Shown here one piece after another: positions 9,627 through 21,894 of a stretch of DNA of 64,000 nt (its first letter is position 1; each line of letters begins with the position of its first letter). Source of the DNA: Metapseudomonas boanensis. Its GTDB lineage: Bacteria > Pseudomonadota > Gammaproteobacteria > Pseudomonadales > Pseudomonadaceae. The position numbers were made by a program, and so were the translations under genes. The notes under the pieces were generated by a model. That model did not search any database and was not told where the DNA came from. It saw only the letters and a program-made list of their open reading frames with translations. The stretch spans positions 105,052 through 169,051 of the forward strand of contig NZ_JAGTIS010000012.1 in the NCBI RefSeq assembly GCF_018704125.1. Reading direction: 5' to 3'.

Positions 9627-9822
9627 GTAGGGGCGAATAAATTCGCTCTATCTGCGTTGAGTGTTGCAAGTGGCGGCATTCCTTGTAGGAGCGGGGGGAC
9701 GCCGAGTTCTTGCTCGCGAACCGGCCCCTTTTGCGAGCAAGCTCACTCCTACAACGCTCTCAGCCCGGCCATTGATTGCTAGTAACAGCTAACCCAGACA
9801 TAGCCAATAAGTTCGCCCCTAC
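9627..9822. repeat. Nested REP-type repeats downstream of the small gene
   Basis: Two layers of inverted repeat are visible. The outer arms are GTAGGGGCGAA at 9627-9637 and TTCGCCCCTAC at 9812-9822. Between them lies a second element at 9684-9754, starting TGTAGGAGCGGGG and ending CACTCCTACA. The inner element shares the core GGGGGACGCCGAGTTCTTGCT with the repeat at 52121-52196. These are extragenic palindromes of the kind scattered through Pseudomonas genomes. Confidence 0.85.
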
Positions 9823-9843
9823 AAGGAATCCCCTTGAATAAGA

Positions 9844-10893
9844 TCACAACCTGCGCAGGTGGCAGGTGACTTCCTCGCGGTCGTGATAGAGCTGTTTGCA
9901 GGCGATGGACACTTTCAAGCCACGAGCCTTGAGGCCCTCGTCGACGCGAGCGAGCAGGCGTTGCACTTCGGCATAGCGCTGCTTCATCGGCAACTTGAGG
10001 TTGACCACCGCCTCTTTGCACCAGCCCTCTCCCAGCCAAGTCTCGATCATCGCGGCGGTACGCGCAGGTTTCTCGACGATATCGCAGACCATCCAATTCA
10101 CCGGCCGGCGTGGTTTGAAAGCAAAACCGTCAGCACGCTGGTGGTCCACCAGCCCGGAGTACATCAGGTTTTCCGCCATGGGGCCGTTGTCGACCGCGGT
10201 GACCTTGATGTTCCGATTGACCAGCTGCCAGGTCCAACCACCCGGCGCAGCCCCCAGGTCCACGGCGGTCATGCCGGGCGCCAGGCGCTGATCCCACTGG
10301 TCGCGCGGGATGAAATGGTGCCAGGCTTCTTCTAGCTTGAGAGTGGAGCGGCTAGGTGCCTCGCGGGGGAACTTCAAACGTGGAATGCCCATGGGCCAGA
10401 GCGCCGAGTTGTTCGATTCAGCTACGCCGACGAACGCTTCACGGCCACTGCGAAAAGTCAGCAGCAGGCGCGGCCTCTTCGGGTCGTCCTGCAACCGGCT
10501 GGCCTTGATCAAGGCGGTGCGCAGGGGCTTTTCGAACTTGCGGCAGAAATTCGAGAGCTCCTTACCTTCGTTGGTATCGAACACTTCCAGCCAGAGACTG
10601 CCGCACACTGGATAATTGGCCAGGCTCTCAAGCAACACACCGATGCGGTCGTTCTCCGGCAGTTCGACATATTCGCCTCGCGCCCACTGGCGCGGGAATA
10701 TCAGTTGGTTGAAGCGCACACGGCGCATCAGGTGCTCGGCACCGCCGGGCTCGCTGCAGATGAACTCGGCATAAGCGCTGTTCGGTTTTGCCTTGGCATA
10801 GCCAGCCACATCCAGACGCGCGGCCTGCTCGGAAATCTCGGCACAAACCTCGCTTTCGAAACCGGGGCGGCAGTGCAACAGCAAAGTGTTCAT
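9844..10893 (-). CDS. rlmM: 23S rRNA (cytidine-2'-O)-methyltransferase RlmM
   Basis: Methylates the 2'-OH of C2498 in 23S rRNA using S-adenosylmethionine. The 349 residues have the expected two-part layout: an N-terminal THUMP-like RNA-binding domain (opening NTLLLHCRPGFE) and a C-terminal Rossmann-fold methyltransferase with the cofactor loop VDLGAAPGGWTWQL at about residues 213-226. The catalytic KDKE-type tetrad is suggested by the acidic VCDIVEKP segment and the later VVNLKLPMK lysine. The length is slightly under the 350-365 usual for the family, with no sign of truncation. It is divergent from acnA, with about 220 bp between them. Confidence 0.95.
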   Translation of the reverse strand: MNTLLLHCRPGFESEVCAEISEQAARLDVAGYAKAKPNSAYAEFICSEPGGAEHLMRRVRFNQLIFPRQWARGEYVELPENDRIGVLLESLANYPVCGSLWLEVFDTNEGKELSNFCRKFEKPLRTALIKASRLQDDPKRPRLLLTFRSGREAFVGVAESNNSALWPMGIPRLKFPREAPSRSTLKLEEAWHHFIPRDQWDQRLAPGMTAVDLGAAPGGWTWQLVNRNIKVTAVDNGPMAENLMYSGLVDHQRADGFAFKPRRPVNWMVCDIVEKPARTAAMIETWLGEGWCKEAVVNLKLPMKQRYAEVQRLLARVDEGLKARGLKVSIACKQLYHDREEVTCHLRRL

Positions 10894-11115
10894 CGGGGCT
10901 CCTCCTGGGCGCGCACTATAGTGCCGCCGCGGCAGTTTTCACACATCCCAATCAGCAAAAACCTTCATTCAAAGTCCTGCGAATGCGCGGGCACCGGGAA
11001 CTCCCTGGCCACCCTCTCGGTCGGCTGAGATGGCGAGGCCCGCCAAGCAGAGCTAGTTTGTAAAGCTCCGCACGTGCAGCCGGCCCATGCTGTGTGGGCC
11101 CAGAGGAGATTTACG

Positions 11116-13806
<2,691 letters not shown>

Positions 13807-13814
13807 TCCGCTGC

Positions 13815-13851
13815 GGTTCGGGGCTCGGCACATTTGTCCGAGCCCCGAACC
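13815..13851. terminator. Hairpin after acnA
   Basis: A perfect 14-bp stem (GGTTCGGGGCTCGG with CCGAGCCCCGAACC) and a 9-nt loop start nine bases after the acnA stop. There is no T-run directly after it, so it may end transcription weakly or protect the 3' end of the mRNA. Confidence 0.7.
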
Positions 13852-14054
13852 GCCCCACGCTTTCTGACAGAGCCCACTCGTCGCGAGACTGCTGCCCCTG
13901 ATATTCATCTACGCCAGCACCCGCCTGACAACGACACTCCACGCTCATTGCACCGCGCCCAGGGAAACCAACCCTTTAGAATGCACCGTCGAAAAAAGGC
14001 TCAACCTTAGCGCCTGGATGCCGATACAAGCAGCAGGCCTTCCGGAAGAACACC

Positions 14055-15620
14055 ATGAGAAACAACCAACCTATCACCCAGCGTGAGCGCATATTCCCCG
14101 TTGAACAGCGTCTGATCTCCACCACAGACAGCAGGGGCGTCATCACCTATTGCAACGACGCGTTCATCGATATCAGCGGCTACAACCGAGAAGAGCTGAT
14201 TCGCACCCCCCATAACCTGGTGCGACATCCCGATGTGCCGCCGGCGGTGTTCGCCCATATGTGGGCCACGCTCAAGAAAGGCCGCCCGTGGATGGGCGTC
14301 GTCAAGAACCGCTGCAAGAATGGCGACCACTACTGGGTCAATGCCTACGTCACCCCCATCTTTGAAGGCAGCCAGATCACCGGCTTCGAGTCCGTGCGCG
14401 TTAAGCCGACGGCTGAGCAGATTCGCCGTGCCGAGGCGCTCTACCAACGCATCAACTCCGGCAAATCCCCCATTCCAAAACGGGATCAGTGGCTACCGGT
14501 CCTGCAGGATTGGTTGCCCTTCATCCTGATCAGCCAGATCGGTTTCCTGATTGGCGCCTGGCTCAACTCCCACTGGGGATTCCTGGCGGCAGCCCTCCTC
14601 TCGATACCGCTGGGTCTGATCGGCCTGGCTTGGCAGAACCGGGGCATCAAACGGTTGCTCCACCTCGCCGAGCAGGCCACTTCTGACCCGCTGATCGCTC
14701 AGATGTACACCGACAGCCGAGGCGTACAAGGCCGTCTTGAGATGGCCATGCTCAGCCAGGAGGCTCGCCTGAAGACCTGCCTGACCCGCCTGCAGGATAC
14801 TGCCGAGCACCTGACCAAACAGGCCCGCCAGGCCGACACCCTCGCGCACAACAGCTCCGACGGGCTGGAGCGCCAGCGCGTGGAAACCGAGCAGGTCGCC
14901 GCCGCCGTGAACCAGATGGCGGCCACCACCCAGGAAGTCGCCAACAATGTGCAGCGCACAGCCGATGCAACCCAGGAAGCCAACCGCCTGACCAGCCAGG
15001 GCCGGACCATTGCAGCTGAAACCCGCGAAGCCATCCAGCGCCTGTCGCAGTCGGTGGGTGAAACCGGTGAGACCGTCACCCGCCTGGCCCAGGACAGTAA
15101 TGAAATCGGCGGTGTCGTAGACGTGATCAAGGGTATCGCCGATCAGACCAACCTGCTGGCGCTCAACGCGGCGATCGAAGCCGCCCGGGCCGGTGAAATG
15201 GGCCGCGGCTTTGCTGTGGTGGCTGACGAAGTACGCCAGCTGGCACAGCGCACAGCGGAGTCCACCGGGCAGATCCACCAGCTGATCGCACAACTGCAAA
15301 AGACTGCCGAAGAAGCCGTGCTCATCATGGAAAACGGTCGTCGCCAGGCAGACGAGGGCGTCGAGCGAGTGCAACAGGCCGACCAGGCACTGGCTGGCAT
15401 CAGCGATGCGGTCGCCAACATCGCCGACATGGCCGATCAAATCGCCGCCGCTACCGAGGAGCAGAGCGCAGTGGCCGAGCAGATCAACCAGAGCATCAGC
15501 AGCATCGCACACCTGGCCGACCAGACCTCGGGCGAAGCCCAGCGCACGGCCCTGCTCAGCGAGGAGCTGACCAATACCGCTCAAGGACAGTATTCGCTGG
15601 TGGATCGTTTCAACCGCTAA
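14055..15620 (+). CDS. aer: Aerotaxis receptor Aer
   Basis: Energy/redox sensor for aerotaxis, 521 residues. The N-terminal PAS domain (about 10-120) contains the FAD-pocket hallmarks [15 protein letters not shown] and [16 protein letters not shown], matching Aer and not generic PAS. A paired hydrophobic segment at about 155-198 anchors the protein in the membrane without a periplasmic domain. The rest is a methyl-accepting coiled coil with the invariant hairpin tip [19 protein letters not shown], which couples to CheA/CheW. In PAO1 aer lies next to acnA, as here. The gene stands alone and ends at a strong terminator. Confidence 0.95.
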   Translation: MRNNQPITQRERIFPVEQRLISTTDSRGVITYCNDAFIDISGYNREELIRTPHNLVRHPDVPPAVFAHMWATLKKGRPWMGVVKNRCKNGDHYWVNAYVTPIFEGSQITGFESVRVKPTAEQIRRAEALYQRINSGKSPIPKRDQWLPVLQDWLPFILISQIGFLIGAWLNSHWGFLAAALLSIPLGLIGLAWQNRGIKRLLHLAEQATSDPLIAQMYTDSRGVQGRLEMAMLSQEARLKTCLTRLQDTAEHLTKQARQADTLAHNSSDGLERQRVETEQVAAAVNQMAATTQEVANNVQRTADATQEANRLTSQGRTIAAETREAIQRLSQSVGETGETVTRLAQDSNEIGGVVDVIKGIADQTNLLALNAAIEAARAGEMGRGFAVVADEVRQLAQRTAESTGQIHQLIAQLQKTAEEAVLIMENGRRQADEGVERVQQADQALAGISDAVANIADMADQIAAATEEQSAVAEQINQSISSIAHLADQTSGEAQRTALLSEELTNTAQGQYSLVDRFNR

Positions 15621-15637
15621 GCATTTCCATGCGTCAG

Positions 15638-15677
15638 CAAAAACGCCATCGCCCCGGTTCGGGGCGATGGCGTTTTT
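15638..15677. terminator. Rho-independent terminator of aer
   Basis: AAAACGCCATCGCCCC pairs with GGGGCGATGGCGTTTT around a GGTTC loop, followed by a T-run. It is strong in the plus direction and A-rich on its left flank, so it can also act in reverse. Confidence 0.93.
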
Positions 15678-15713
15678 GTTGGTGGGCTCATCGCAGGCTT
15701 CTCCGTAGAACAA

Positions 15714-15745
15714 AAAGCCATGGCCCCTGCTGGGGCCATGGCTTT
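15714..15745. terminator. Terminator at the 3' end of the kyn operon
   Basis: AAAGCCATGGCCCC pairs with GGGGCCATGGCTTT around a 4-nt loop. On the minus strand the stem is followed by T residues, as expected for the terminator of the amino acid permease gene. Confidence 0.9.
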
Positions 15746-15766
15746 ATCTCAAGACCTGAACAAGCG

Positions 15767-17182
15767 TCAGCGCGACGACGGCTCCAGTGCCACCTCGCCC
15801 GCGGCTGAGCGCTTGCGCAGTCCAAACTGGTAGGCCACCACTAGCACCACTAGAAACGGCACGCCGAACACCAGCGTCATCCTGAATACCTCGGTGAATG
15901 CCGTGGTCACCAGAATCGCCAGCATCAGTCCCAGCCCCAGCAATGTCGTCCAGGGGAACAGGCGCATCCGGAACGAAAGCTGCAAACCACCATTGCGCTC
16001 GTGGTAGCGACGGAAGCGATAGTGGGTCAGGAAGATCATCATCCAGGCGAACAACGCACCGAACATGGAGACGGCCATCATCAGTGTGAAGGATTCTTTC
16101 GGATAGATCAGGTTCACCAGGGTCGCCAGCGCAATGCCCACACAGGACAGCATCAGGGCATTGAGCGGCACGCCGTTTTGGCTCAGTCGCCCCATGGCCT
16201 TGGGCGCATGGCCAGCACGGGACAGGCTGAACATCATCCGGGTGGTGGTGTAGAGCTGACTATTCATGGCCGAGACAGCCGCTACCAGAATCACGAAGTT
16301 GAGCAGCCCTGTTGCACCGGGAATGCCAGTTTCCTGCATCACAGTGACGAACGGGCTCTGGGTGCCCGTCCCCGCTGTGTTCCAGGGCACAATGGCGAGG
16401 ATCAGCGCCAGGGTCAGCAGATAGAACACCACTAGGCGCACGAGGGTCGCGCGGAAGGCCTGCTTCACGGCGCGCTGCGGGTCCTCGGCCTCACCGGCCG
16501 CCACCGCGATCATCTCGACGCTCAGATAGCTGAAGATGGAGACGATCACGGCAATCCACATGCCATGGATGCCATTGGGGAAGAACCCACCATGGGCACT
16601 ATAGAGATGCACACCGTAGCCGTTTCCGCTGACTCCGAAGACCAGGTACGCACCAAGCAGGATGAATCCGACGATGGCACTGATCTTGATCGCCGAGAAC
16701 CAGTATTCGAAGCGACCGAAGGTCTTCACACTGATCGCGTTGATCAACACCAGACCGGCAGAGAACGACAGGATCCAGACCCACTCTGCGACCTGCGGAA
16801 ACCAGAATTTCATGTACAGGGCAACTGCCGTGACCTCCGTGCCCACAGCCAGGACGATCGCGGCCCAGTATGCGTAGCGCACCAGGAAGCCTGCCAGCGG
16901 GCTGACGTAGAACTCGGCATAGGCCCCGAAGGACCCCGAAGTCGGATGGGCAACCGTCATCTCAGCCAAGCACCCCATCAGCAACAAGGTGATCAGGGCG
17001 CCGATGGCATAACTGATGAGCACGCTGGGGCCAGCGAAACCGATGGCGAAGGTGCTGCCCATGAACAGACCAGTGCCGATGGCACCGCCGATCGCGATCA
17101 TGCTCATTTGGGCGCTGGTCAACTGCTGCCGCAGCCCCTTCTCACGCCCGGCGATCGCCTGGAAACCATTGGATTCGTTCAT
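15767..17182 (-). CDS. APC-family amino acid permease (probable tryptophan/kynurenine uptake)
   Basis: Inner-membrane amino acid/proton symporter of 471 residues with twelve hydrophobic segments. The N-terminal signature SMIAIGGAIGTGLFMGST and the GEAEDPQRAVKQAFR loop are typical of the AAT subgroup of the amino acid-polyamine-organocation family. Its place as the last gene of a cluster with kynU and kynB, as in the PAO1 region PA2079-PA2082, suggests that it imports tryptophan, kynurenine or a related aromatic amino acid. That substrate is inference from context only. It lies 53 bp downstream of the porin gene on the same strand and is followed by a good terminator. Confidence 0.85.
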   Translation of the reverse strand: MNESNGFQAIAGREKGLRQQLTSAQMSMIAIGGAIGTGLFMGSTFAIGFAGPSVLISYAIGALITLLLMGCLAEMTVAHPTSGSFGAYAEFYVSPLAGFLVRYAYWAAIVLAVGTEVTAVALYMKFWFPQVAEWVWILSFSAGLVLINAISVKTFGRFEYWFSAIKISAIVGFILLGAYLVFGVSGNGYGVHLYSAHGGFFPNGIHGMWIAVIVSIFSYLSVEMIAVAAGEAEDPQRAVKQAFRATLVRLVVFYLLTLALILAIVPWNTAGTGTQSPFVTVMQETGIPGATGLLNFVILVAAVSAMNSQLYTTTRMMFSLSRAGHAPKAMGRLSQNGVPLNALMLSCVGIALATLVNLIYPKESFTLMMAVSMFGALFAWMMIFLTHYRFRRYHERNGGLQLSFRMRLFPWTTLLGLGLMLAILVTTAFTEVFRMTLVFGVPFLVVLVVAYQFGLRKRSAAGEVALEPSSR

Positions 17183-17235
17183 TTCTTGTCTCTGAGTCTT
17201 GTGATTATTGAAAGCAGAAGCATCCGAGCCGGGCG

Positions 17236-18552
17236 CTACAGCAGGCTCAACGGATATTCCAGGATGACGCGGACCTCGTTGTTGTCCGCTGTGTCAGCCC
17301 GCGCCAGTTCGGCCGACGAGCGCAGGCTGGCTTGGCGCAGCCGCACGGACAGGTCCTTGACCGGCCCATCCTGGACCACGTAGCGCAGCTCGATGTCGCG
17401 TTCCCAGCGTTTGCCGTCACTACCATAACGGCCATAGGCGCCATTGGGACCACCGTCGTAATGGCTGTCATCGATGTGGTCGCCACTCACGTAACGAGTC
17501 ATGAAACTAAGCCCCGGCACGCCGAATGCCGCCATGTCGAGGTCATAGCGCATCTGCCAGGAACGTTCGTTGGGGGCGTTGAAGTCGACAACCTGCACCG
17601 AGTTGGCAAGATAGATCGAAGTGCCGGGCTGACGATCGAAGCCCAGGTAGTCGAATGGCTCGTCGCCATGCACGCGCTGGTAAGCCAAGGTCAAGCTGTG
17701 CGGGCCCTGGCTGTAACGACTGGAAAGCGACCAAGTGGTGTTGTCGATTTCCCCTGCCCGCCGCTGCCCCTCATCGAGCGTGCGGTAGAGGTTGAGGTCG
17801 AAGGACAGGGCACGCAGCTCGTCCAGCTGGAAGACATGACCTGCGTTGACGTAGTACTGCCGCCAGATATCGTCGAAACGCGAGGCATAGAAGCTCAGGC
17901 TGGTTCCCCCAGCGGGGGCGAACGCCACCCCGGCGTAGTCCACATGACCAGTCTCGACCTGCGCGTACAGGGCCTTGAGCGCGCCATCGAAGTTGGTGGA
18001 GTTGCCGTCGTTGCCAGCAGTGAAATGACCAGCATCCAGCAACAGGTCATCGATTTCGCGACTGTTCAGCTGAAATCCGGTGGCCGTCGGCGTGAACAGG
18101 CGCGCAGCGCCAGTGCCGAACACCGGATTCATGGGCATCAGGTTGCCGTATTTCAGCTCGCTGCGTGATACCCGCGCCTTCACTGCGGCGCCTACCTCGG
18201 AGTACTCGTCCTCGGCACGGCCATCGGAGCCTACCGGCAGCAGGTCCGTACCCGTGCGCCCCTTGCCGCTGTCGAGCTTGAGACCCAAATGAGCATAGGC
18301 GTCGACACCAAACCCTACGGTGCCAGGTGTGTAGCCCGAAGCGAAGTCGAGCTGGAAGCCATGGGCCCACTCTTCCCTGTAGTTCTGGCCGCCTGGATTG
18401 TTCAGCAGGTTACGGTGGAAGTAGAAGTTGCGCTGCGTCAGCACCAGGCTGCTGTCGGCCAAGAGCCCGCCCGCAACCTCCTCTGCCATCAAGCCCGGAC
18501 TGAACGCGCCCAGCAGCAGGAGTGGGCACGCCGAAGACATATTCAGCTTCAT
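17236..18552 (-). CDS. OprD-family outer membrane porin
   Basis: Substrate-specific outer membrane channel of about 438 residues. A cleavable signal peptide is evident (MKLNMSSACPLLLLGAFSPG, then a likely cut near MAEE). The mature region has alternating beta-strand character, the motif RNFYFHRN near the N-terminus, the glycine/aspartate-rich FMTRYVSGDHID stretch near the C-terminus, and an aromatic/aliphatic final strand (VILEYPLSLL), all typical of OprD-family proteins. The ATG at 18552 is preceded by AAGGAAAA; the longer frame from 18588 puts charged residues before the signal peptide and is unlikely. It lies between kynU and the permease, so it probably admits the amino acid that the cluster degrades. 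Confidence 0.87.
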   Translation of the reverse strand: MKLNMSSACPLLLLGAFSPGLMAEEVAGGLLADSSLVLTQRNFYFHRNLLNNPGGQNYREEWAHGFQLDFASGYTPGTVGFGVDAYAHLGLKLDSGKGRTGTDLLPVGSDGRAEDEYSEVGAAVKARVSRSELKYGNLMPMNPVFGTGAARLFTPTATGFQLNSREIDDLLLDAGHFTAGNDGNSTNFDGALKALYAQVETGHVDYAGVAFAPAGGTSLSFYASRFDDIWRQYYVNAGHVFQLDELRALSFDLNLYRTLDEGQRRAGEIDNTTWSLSSRYSQGPHSLTLAYQRVHGDEPFDYLGFDRQPGTSIYLANSVQVVDFNAPNERSWQMRYDLDMAAFGVPGLSFMTRYVSGDHIDDSHYDGGPNGAYGRYGSDGKRWERDIELRYVVQDGPVKDLSVRLRQASLRSSAELARADTADNNEVRVILEYPLSLL

Positions 18553-18636
18553 GGGTTTTCCTTTCTTGTTGTGGTTATGGCATTTCATCGCGTAGCGCCC
18601 CGGGTACTGGGGCGCCGTCTCAGGTGGGTCTGAAGG

Positions 18637-19887
18637 TCAGGTCACCTTGTGGCGAACGCGGAAGCGCTCTTGTTGCCAGATACCGGAGTCGAGGATCTCG
18701 CCCAGGATCTCTGCTGCATCCCATACATCGGCGAAGCTTGTGTAGAGCGGGGTAAAGCCGAATCGCATGATGCGGGGCTCACGGTAATCACCGATGACGC
18801 CGCGCTCGATCAGCGCCTGGATCAACGCGTAGCCTTCCGGATGCTCGAAGCTGACATGGCTGCCACGATGGGCATGCTCGAGCGGCGTCACCAAAGTGAG
18901 CGGGTGTTTGGCACAACGCTGCTGAACCAGATTGATGAACAGGTCAGTCAGCGCCAGGGACTTGCATCGCAGGGCCTGCATATCGGTCTTGGCAAAAACA
19001 TCCAGGCCGCACTCGACAAGCGCCAACGACGTGATGGGCTGGGTGCCGCAGAGGTATCGACCGATGCCCGGCGCCGGCTCGTAACTGGTCTCCATGCCAA
19101 ACTGACGGGCGTGCCCCCACCAACCAGTGAGCGGCTGCCAGACCAGGTCACGCAGATGTGGCGCAACCCAGACGAACGCCGGTGAGCCAGGACCACCATT
19201 CAGGTACTTGTAGGTGCAGCCGATGGCGTAGTCGGCATTCGCGCCCTTCAGGTCCACCGGCACGGCGCCGGCCGAGTGGGCCAGGTCCCAGATGGCCAGC
19301 GCGCCGCACTCATGGGCCAGTGCAGTCAGGGCAGCCATGTCATGCAGGTAGCCAGTCTTGTAGTTGACGTGGGTGATCATCACCACAGCCGTGTCCGCGC
19401 CGATGGCTGCGGGAAGCTCCTCAGGGCTCTGTACCAGACGCAGGGAATAACCCTGCTGGAGCATGTCGGCCAGGCCCTCGGCCATGTAGAGGTCAGTGGG
19501 GAAGTTGCTGGCCTCGGAGACAATCACCTTGCGTGAGGGGTCGCGATTGGCCTGGACGCGGAGTGCTGCCACCAGCACCTTGAACAGGTTGATCGAGGTG
19601 GTATCAGTCACTACTACTTCGTCTTCGGCTGCGCCAATCAGCTGTGCGAGCTTGTTGCCCAAGCGCTCTGGCAGGGCGCGCCAGCCGGCGGTATTCCAGC
19701 TACGGACCAGGCCGTCCCCCCACTCCTCCGCGAGTACCTGTCGGGCACGCTCCTGCGCGGCAGCCGGGCGGGCGCCGAGGGAGTTGCCGTCCAGATAGAT
19801 CACACCTTCGGGCAGGGCAAAGTCAGCGCGCAAATGGGCGAGCGAGTCCTGGGCGTCGAGCGCCAGGCAATGTTCTCTTGTTGTCAT
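18637..19887 (-). CDS. kynU: Kynureninase
   Basis: PLP enzyme hydrolysing L-kynurenine to anthranilate and alanine, in the pathway that feeds anthranilate degradation and, in some species, quinolone signals. The 416 residues match the family. [11 protein letters not shown] near the N-terminus and the lysine segment [16 protein letters not shown] (Schiff-base Lys) identify kynureninase within the aminotransferase V class. LAHSAG and the aspartate in IWDLAHS make cofactor contacts. It lies 9 bp downstream of kynB, so the two are surely co-transcribed. No kynA (tryptophan 2,3-dioxygenase) is in this window. Confidence 0.96.
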   Translation of the reverse strand: MTTREHCLALDAQDSLAHLRADFALPEGVIYLDGNSLGARPAAAQERARQVLAEEWGDGLVRSWNTAGWRALPERLGNKLAQLIGAAEDEVVVTDTTSINLFKVLVAALRVQANRDPSRKVIVSEASNFPTDLYMAEGLADMLQQGYSLRLVQSPEELPAAIGADTAVVMITHVNYKTGYLHDMAALTALAHECGALAIWDLAHSAGAVPVDLKGANADYAIGCTYKYLNGGPGSPAFVWVAPHLRDLVWQPLTGWWGHARQFGMETSYEPAPGIGRYLCGTQPITSLALVECGLDVFAKTDMQALRCKSLALTDLFINLVQQRCAKHPLTLVTPLEHAHRGSHVSFEHPEGYALIQALIERGVIGDYREPRIMRFGFTPLYTSFADVWDAAEILGEILDSGIWQQERFRVRHKVT

Positions 19888-19896
19888 CTTCTTTTC

Positions 19897-20538
19897 CTAG
19901 GTCGATAGAGGACGCAGCACCGCACGAACCGGGCTGGCATCGAGGTGGGTGAACTTGAGAGGGAGCGCGATCAGCTCGTAGTCGCCAGCCGGTACTTCAT
20001 CGAGGACCAGCCCCTCCAGAATCGCCATACCATGCCGTGCAACGGTCTTGTGGGCGTCCAGAGTCTTGGACTGCTGCGGGTCGAGCGAGGGCGTATCGAT
20101 ACCGATCAGGCGCACGCCATGGGCGGCGAGCAACTCGATCGTGTCCGCCGCCACCGCCCGAAAGCACTCATCCCACTGGGTTTGGGCGGCCTGTTGGCAG
20201 GCTCGCAACAGCACCCGCGGCGGAACGCCCTGCAGATGCGGTGCAATATCTTCCGGACGCACGAGTTGCCTGCCATCCATGCAATGGATGACCCGGCAGG
20301 GCCCCAGGTAAGGCTCCAGGGACACGGCCCCGATAGCAGCACCAGCCGGGTCGTAATGCCGGGGCGCATCAGCATGGGCGCCGGTATGCGGCGACAGGCT
20401 GATACGACCGACATTGACCGGGCAGTCCGGCCCCATGTGCCAAACCGCCTCTTCGGTGTAGGGCGTATCGCCGGGCCAGGTGGGAATGGCCGGGTTGATC
20501 CAGGGACTGATGTCCCATAAGCGAGGGGATACCGACAT
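19897..20538 (-). CDS. kynB: Kynurenine formamidase
   Basis: Metal-dependent hydrolase converting N-formylkynurenine to kynurenine and formate. The 213 residues equal the canonical length. The KynB/cyclase metal site is visible as [16 protein letters not shown] (H-x3-H-x-D-x3-H), and the N-terminus [19 protein letters not shown] is diagnostic. The start at 20538 is preceded by CTGGAGATCGAGC; the open frame from 20583 is longer but lacks a site. It is the first gene of the minus-strand kyn operon, transcribed divergently from kynR. Confidence 0.96.
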   Translation of the reverse strand: MSVSPRLWDISPWINPAIPTWPGDTPYTEEAVWHMGPDCPVNVGRISLSPHTGAHADAPRHYDPAGAAIGAVSLEPYLGPCRVIHCMDGRQLVRPEDIAPHLQGVPPRVLLRACQQAAQTQWDECFRAVAADTIELLAAHGVRLIGIDTPSLDPQQSKTLDAHKTVARHGMAILEGLVLDEVPAGDYELIALPLKFTHLDASPVRAVLRPLST

Positions 20539-20634
20539 GCTCGATCTCCAGTTGCTACCGGGAAGATGATGACGGAACCCCACTCGAATTTTCGTGCAAA
20601 TTCAGAGAAACAATCGTCCAATTCTCGAATATAA

Positions 20635-20653
20635 TTTGACTAATAAAATCAAA
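20635..20653. promoter_or_regulatory. Candidate KynR operator
   Basis: TTTGA at 20635-20639 and TCAAA at 20649-20653 form an inverted repeat with a 9-bp AT-rich centre, in the only AT-rich stretch between kynB and kynR. Lrp/AsnC regulators bind AT-rich dyads of this size. The site is inferred; no footprint is known to me. Confidence 0.45.
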
Positions 20654-20675
20654 TACGCAATATTATTCTAAAATC

Positions 20676-21152
20676 ATGACACTAGACTCCACAGACATTC
20701 GTATCCTCCTCTGCCTGCAGCAGAACGGCCGCATCAGCAATCAGGATCTGGCGGAAAAGGTCGCACTCTCACCGTCGGCCTGTCTGCGCCGGCTGCGCAT
20801 CCTGGAAGACAACGGCGTAATAGAAGGTTATCGCGCCGTCTTCAATGCCGAGCGGCTTGGGGTGGAGCTGGGAGCCATCGTGCACATTTCCATGCGCCAG
20901 GACGATGAGAACTGGCACGAGGCATTCATCCAGAAGGTGCAGTCCTGGCCCGAGGTCGTCAGCGCTTACGTAATTACCGGCGCCAGCAACTATGTGCTGA
21001 GAGTGCAGGCCCGCAACCTCAAGCAGTACTCCGACTTCATCGTTAACAAGCTGAACCGGACGGTCGGGGTCACCGATATCCGCTCCGAGATCATCTTGCA
21101 AAAGATCAAGGAAGGCGGCGGCGTGCTGGACCTGCTGGTGGCGAGGAGGTAG
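20676..21152 (+). CDS. kynR: Lrp/AsnC-family regulator of kynurenine catabolism
   Basis: Transcription factor of 158 residues with an N-terminal helix-turn-helix (about 5-60; ILLCLQQNGRISNQDLAEKV then SPSACLRRLRILEDNGVI) and a C-terminal RAM ligand-binding domain with the GASNYVLRV segment. In PAO1 KynR activates kynA, kynB and kynU in response to kynurenine. The divergent position next to kynB supports the same role here. The gene starts close to a palindromic AT-rich element, consistent with control of both directions. Confidence 0.92.
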   Translation: MTLDSTDIRILLCLQQNGRISNQDLAEKVALSPSACLRRLRILEDNGVIEGYRAVFNAERLGVELGAIVHISMRQDDENWHEAFIQKVQSWPEVVSAYVITGASNYVLRVQARNLKQYSDFIVNKLNRTVGVTDIRSEIILQKIKEGGGVLDLLVARR

Positions 21153-21166
21153 CAGCCAGCGCTGGC

Positions 21167-21784
21167 CTATTTGGCGAGGAATCGCGCAACTTCATCCGCC
21201 GCAGTCTCCAGGTGCTGTTCATGGTTCAGGCCTGAAGCCTTGAGCGGCTTCAGGTCGTGGTCGGCGGCCAGGAGCCAGTGCACACGAATCGCCTGGGACA
21301 GGCTGTAACCGACGACCGTTTGGCGATCCCCCATGCGGTCGCGCTCCCCCTGAATGATCAAGGTCGGTGTTTTTAGATCCGCCAGGTGGGCGACACGCGG
21401 CTTGTCAGCCTTGCCCACGGCATGGAAGGGATAGCCCAGGCATACCAGCGCATCCGCCCCTAACTCGTCCGCCACGAGGCTGGCCATACGCCCTCCCATA
21501 GACTTGCCGCCTATAGCCAGTGGCCCTGTGACCTGCTGTCGCACCTGCTCATACACCACACGCCAGTGGGCGAGCAATTGTGCCTGTGGATTAGGGGGGC
21601 GTTTTCGCCCGTCCTCCCGCCTCGCCGACATGTAGGGAAACTCGAACCGAACTACCGCAACCCCACGCGCCACCAGCTTCTCCGACACGTTTTCCATGAA
21701 TGGACTATCCATCGGCGCGCCCGCCCCATGGGCAAGAATCAGTGTGCTCTTTACCTGGCCCAAAGGCCTTTGCGACAACAACAT
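21167..21784 (-). CDS. Alpha/beta hydrolase (KANL3/Tex30-like)
   Basis: Soluble serine hydrolase fold of 205 residues. The N-terminal LILAHGAGAPMDS provides the oxyanion region, GGKSMGGRMAS holds the nucleophile elbow (Ser in GKSMG), IIQGERDRMGD carries the acid residue, and DHDLKPL gives the likely catalytic His. These features match the dienelactone-hydrolase-like KANL3/Tex30 family, whose bacterial members have no settled substrate. It is convergent with kynR and divergent from the cco operon. Confidence 0.8.
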   Translation of the reverse strand: MLLSQRPLGQVKSTLILAHGAGAPMDSPFMENVSEKLVARGVAVVRFEFPYMSARREDGRKRPPNPQAQLLAHWRVVYEQVRQQVTGPLAIGGKSMGGRMASLVADELGADALVCLGYPFHAVGKADKPRVAHLADLKTPTLIIQGERDRMGDRQTVVGYSLSQAIRVHWLLAADHDLKPLKASGLNHEQHLETAADEVARFLAK

Positions 21785-21811
21785 TCAGACATCTCCGGTA
21801 GTCAGAGGCCG

Positions 21812-21825
21812 TTGATCCAAGTCAA
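21812..21825. promoter_or_regulatory. Anr/FNR box upstream of ccoN2
   Basis: TTGATCCAAGTCAA matches the Anr/FNR pattern TTGAT-N4-GTCAA exactly and is centred about 76 bp before the ccoN2 ATG. In PAO1 the second cbb3 operon is induced by Anr under low oxygen. The anr gene itself is 14 kb downstream. Confidence 0.85.
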
Positions 21826-21894
21826 TAGGGGTTCCGAGGCGTTTCACCATGCTTCCCACGCAATTCCAAGAAACCGTGTACGGAAGCCCACAAC

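Noticed and set aside
9900..10335. Plus-strand reading frames within rlmM
   Set aside because: Antisense to a well-supported methyltransferase gene, no ribosome-binding sites.
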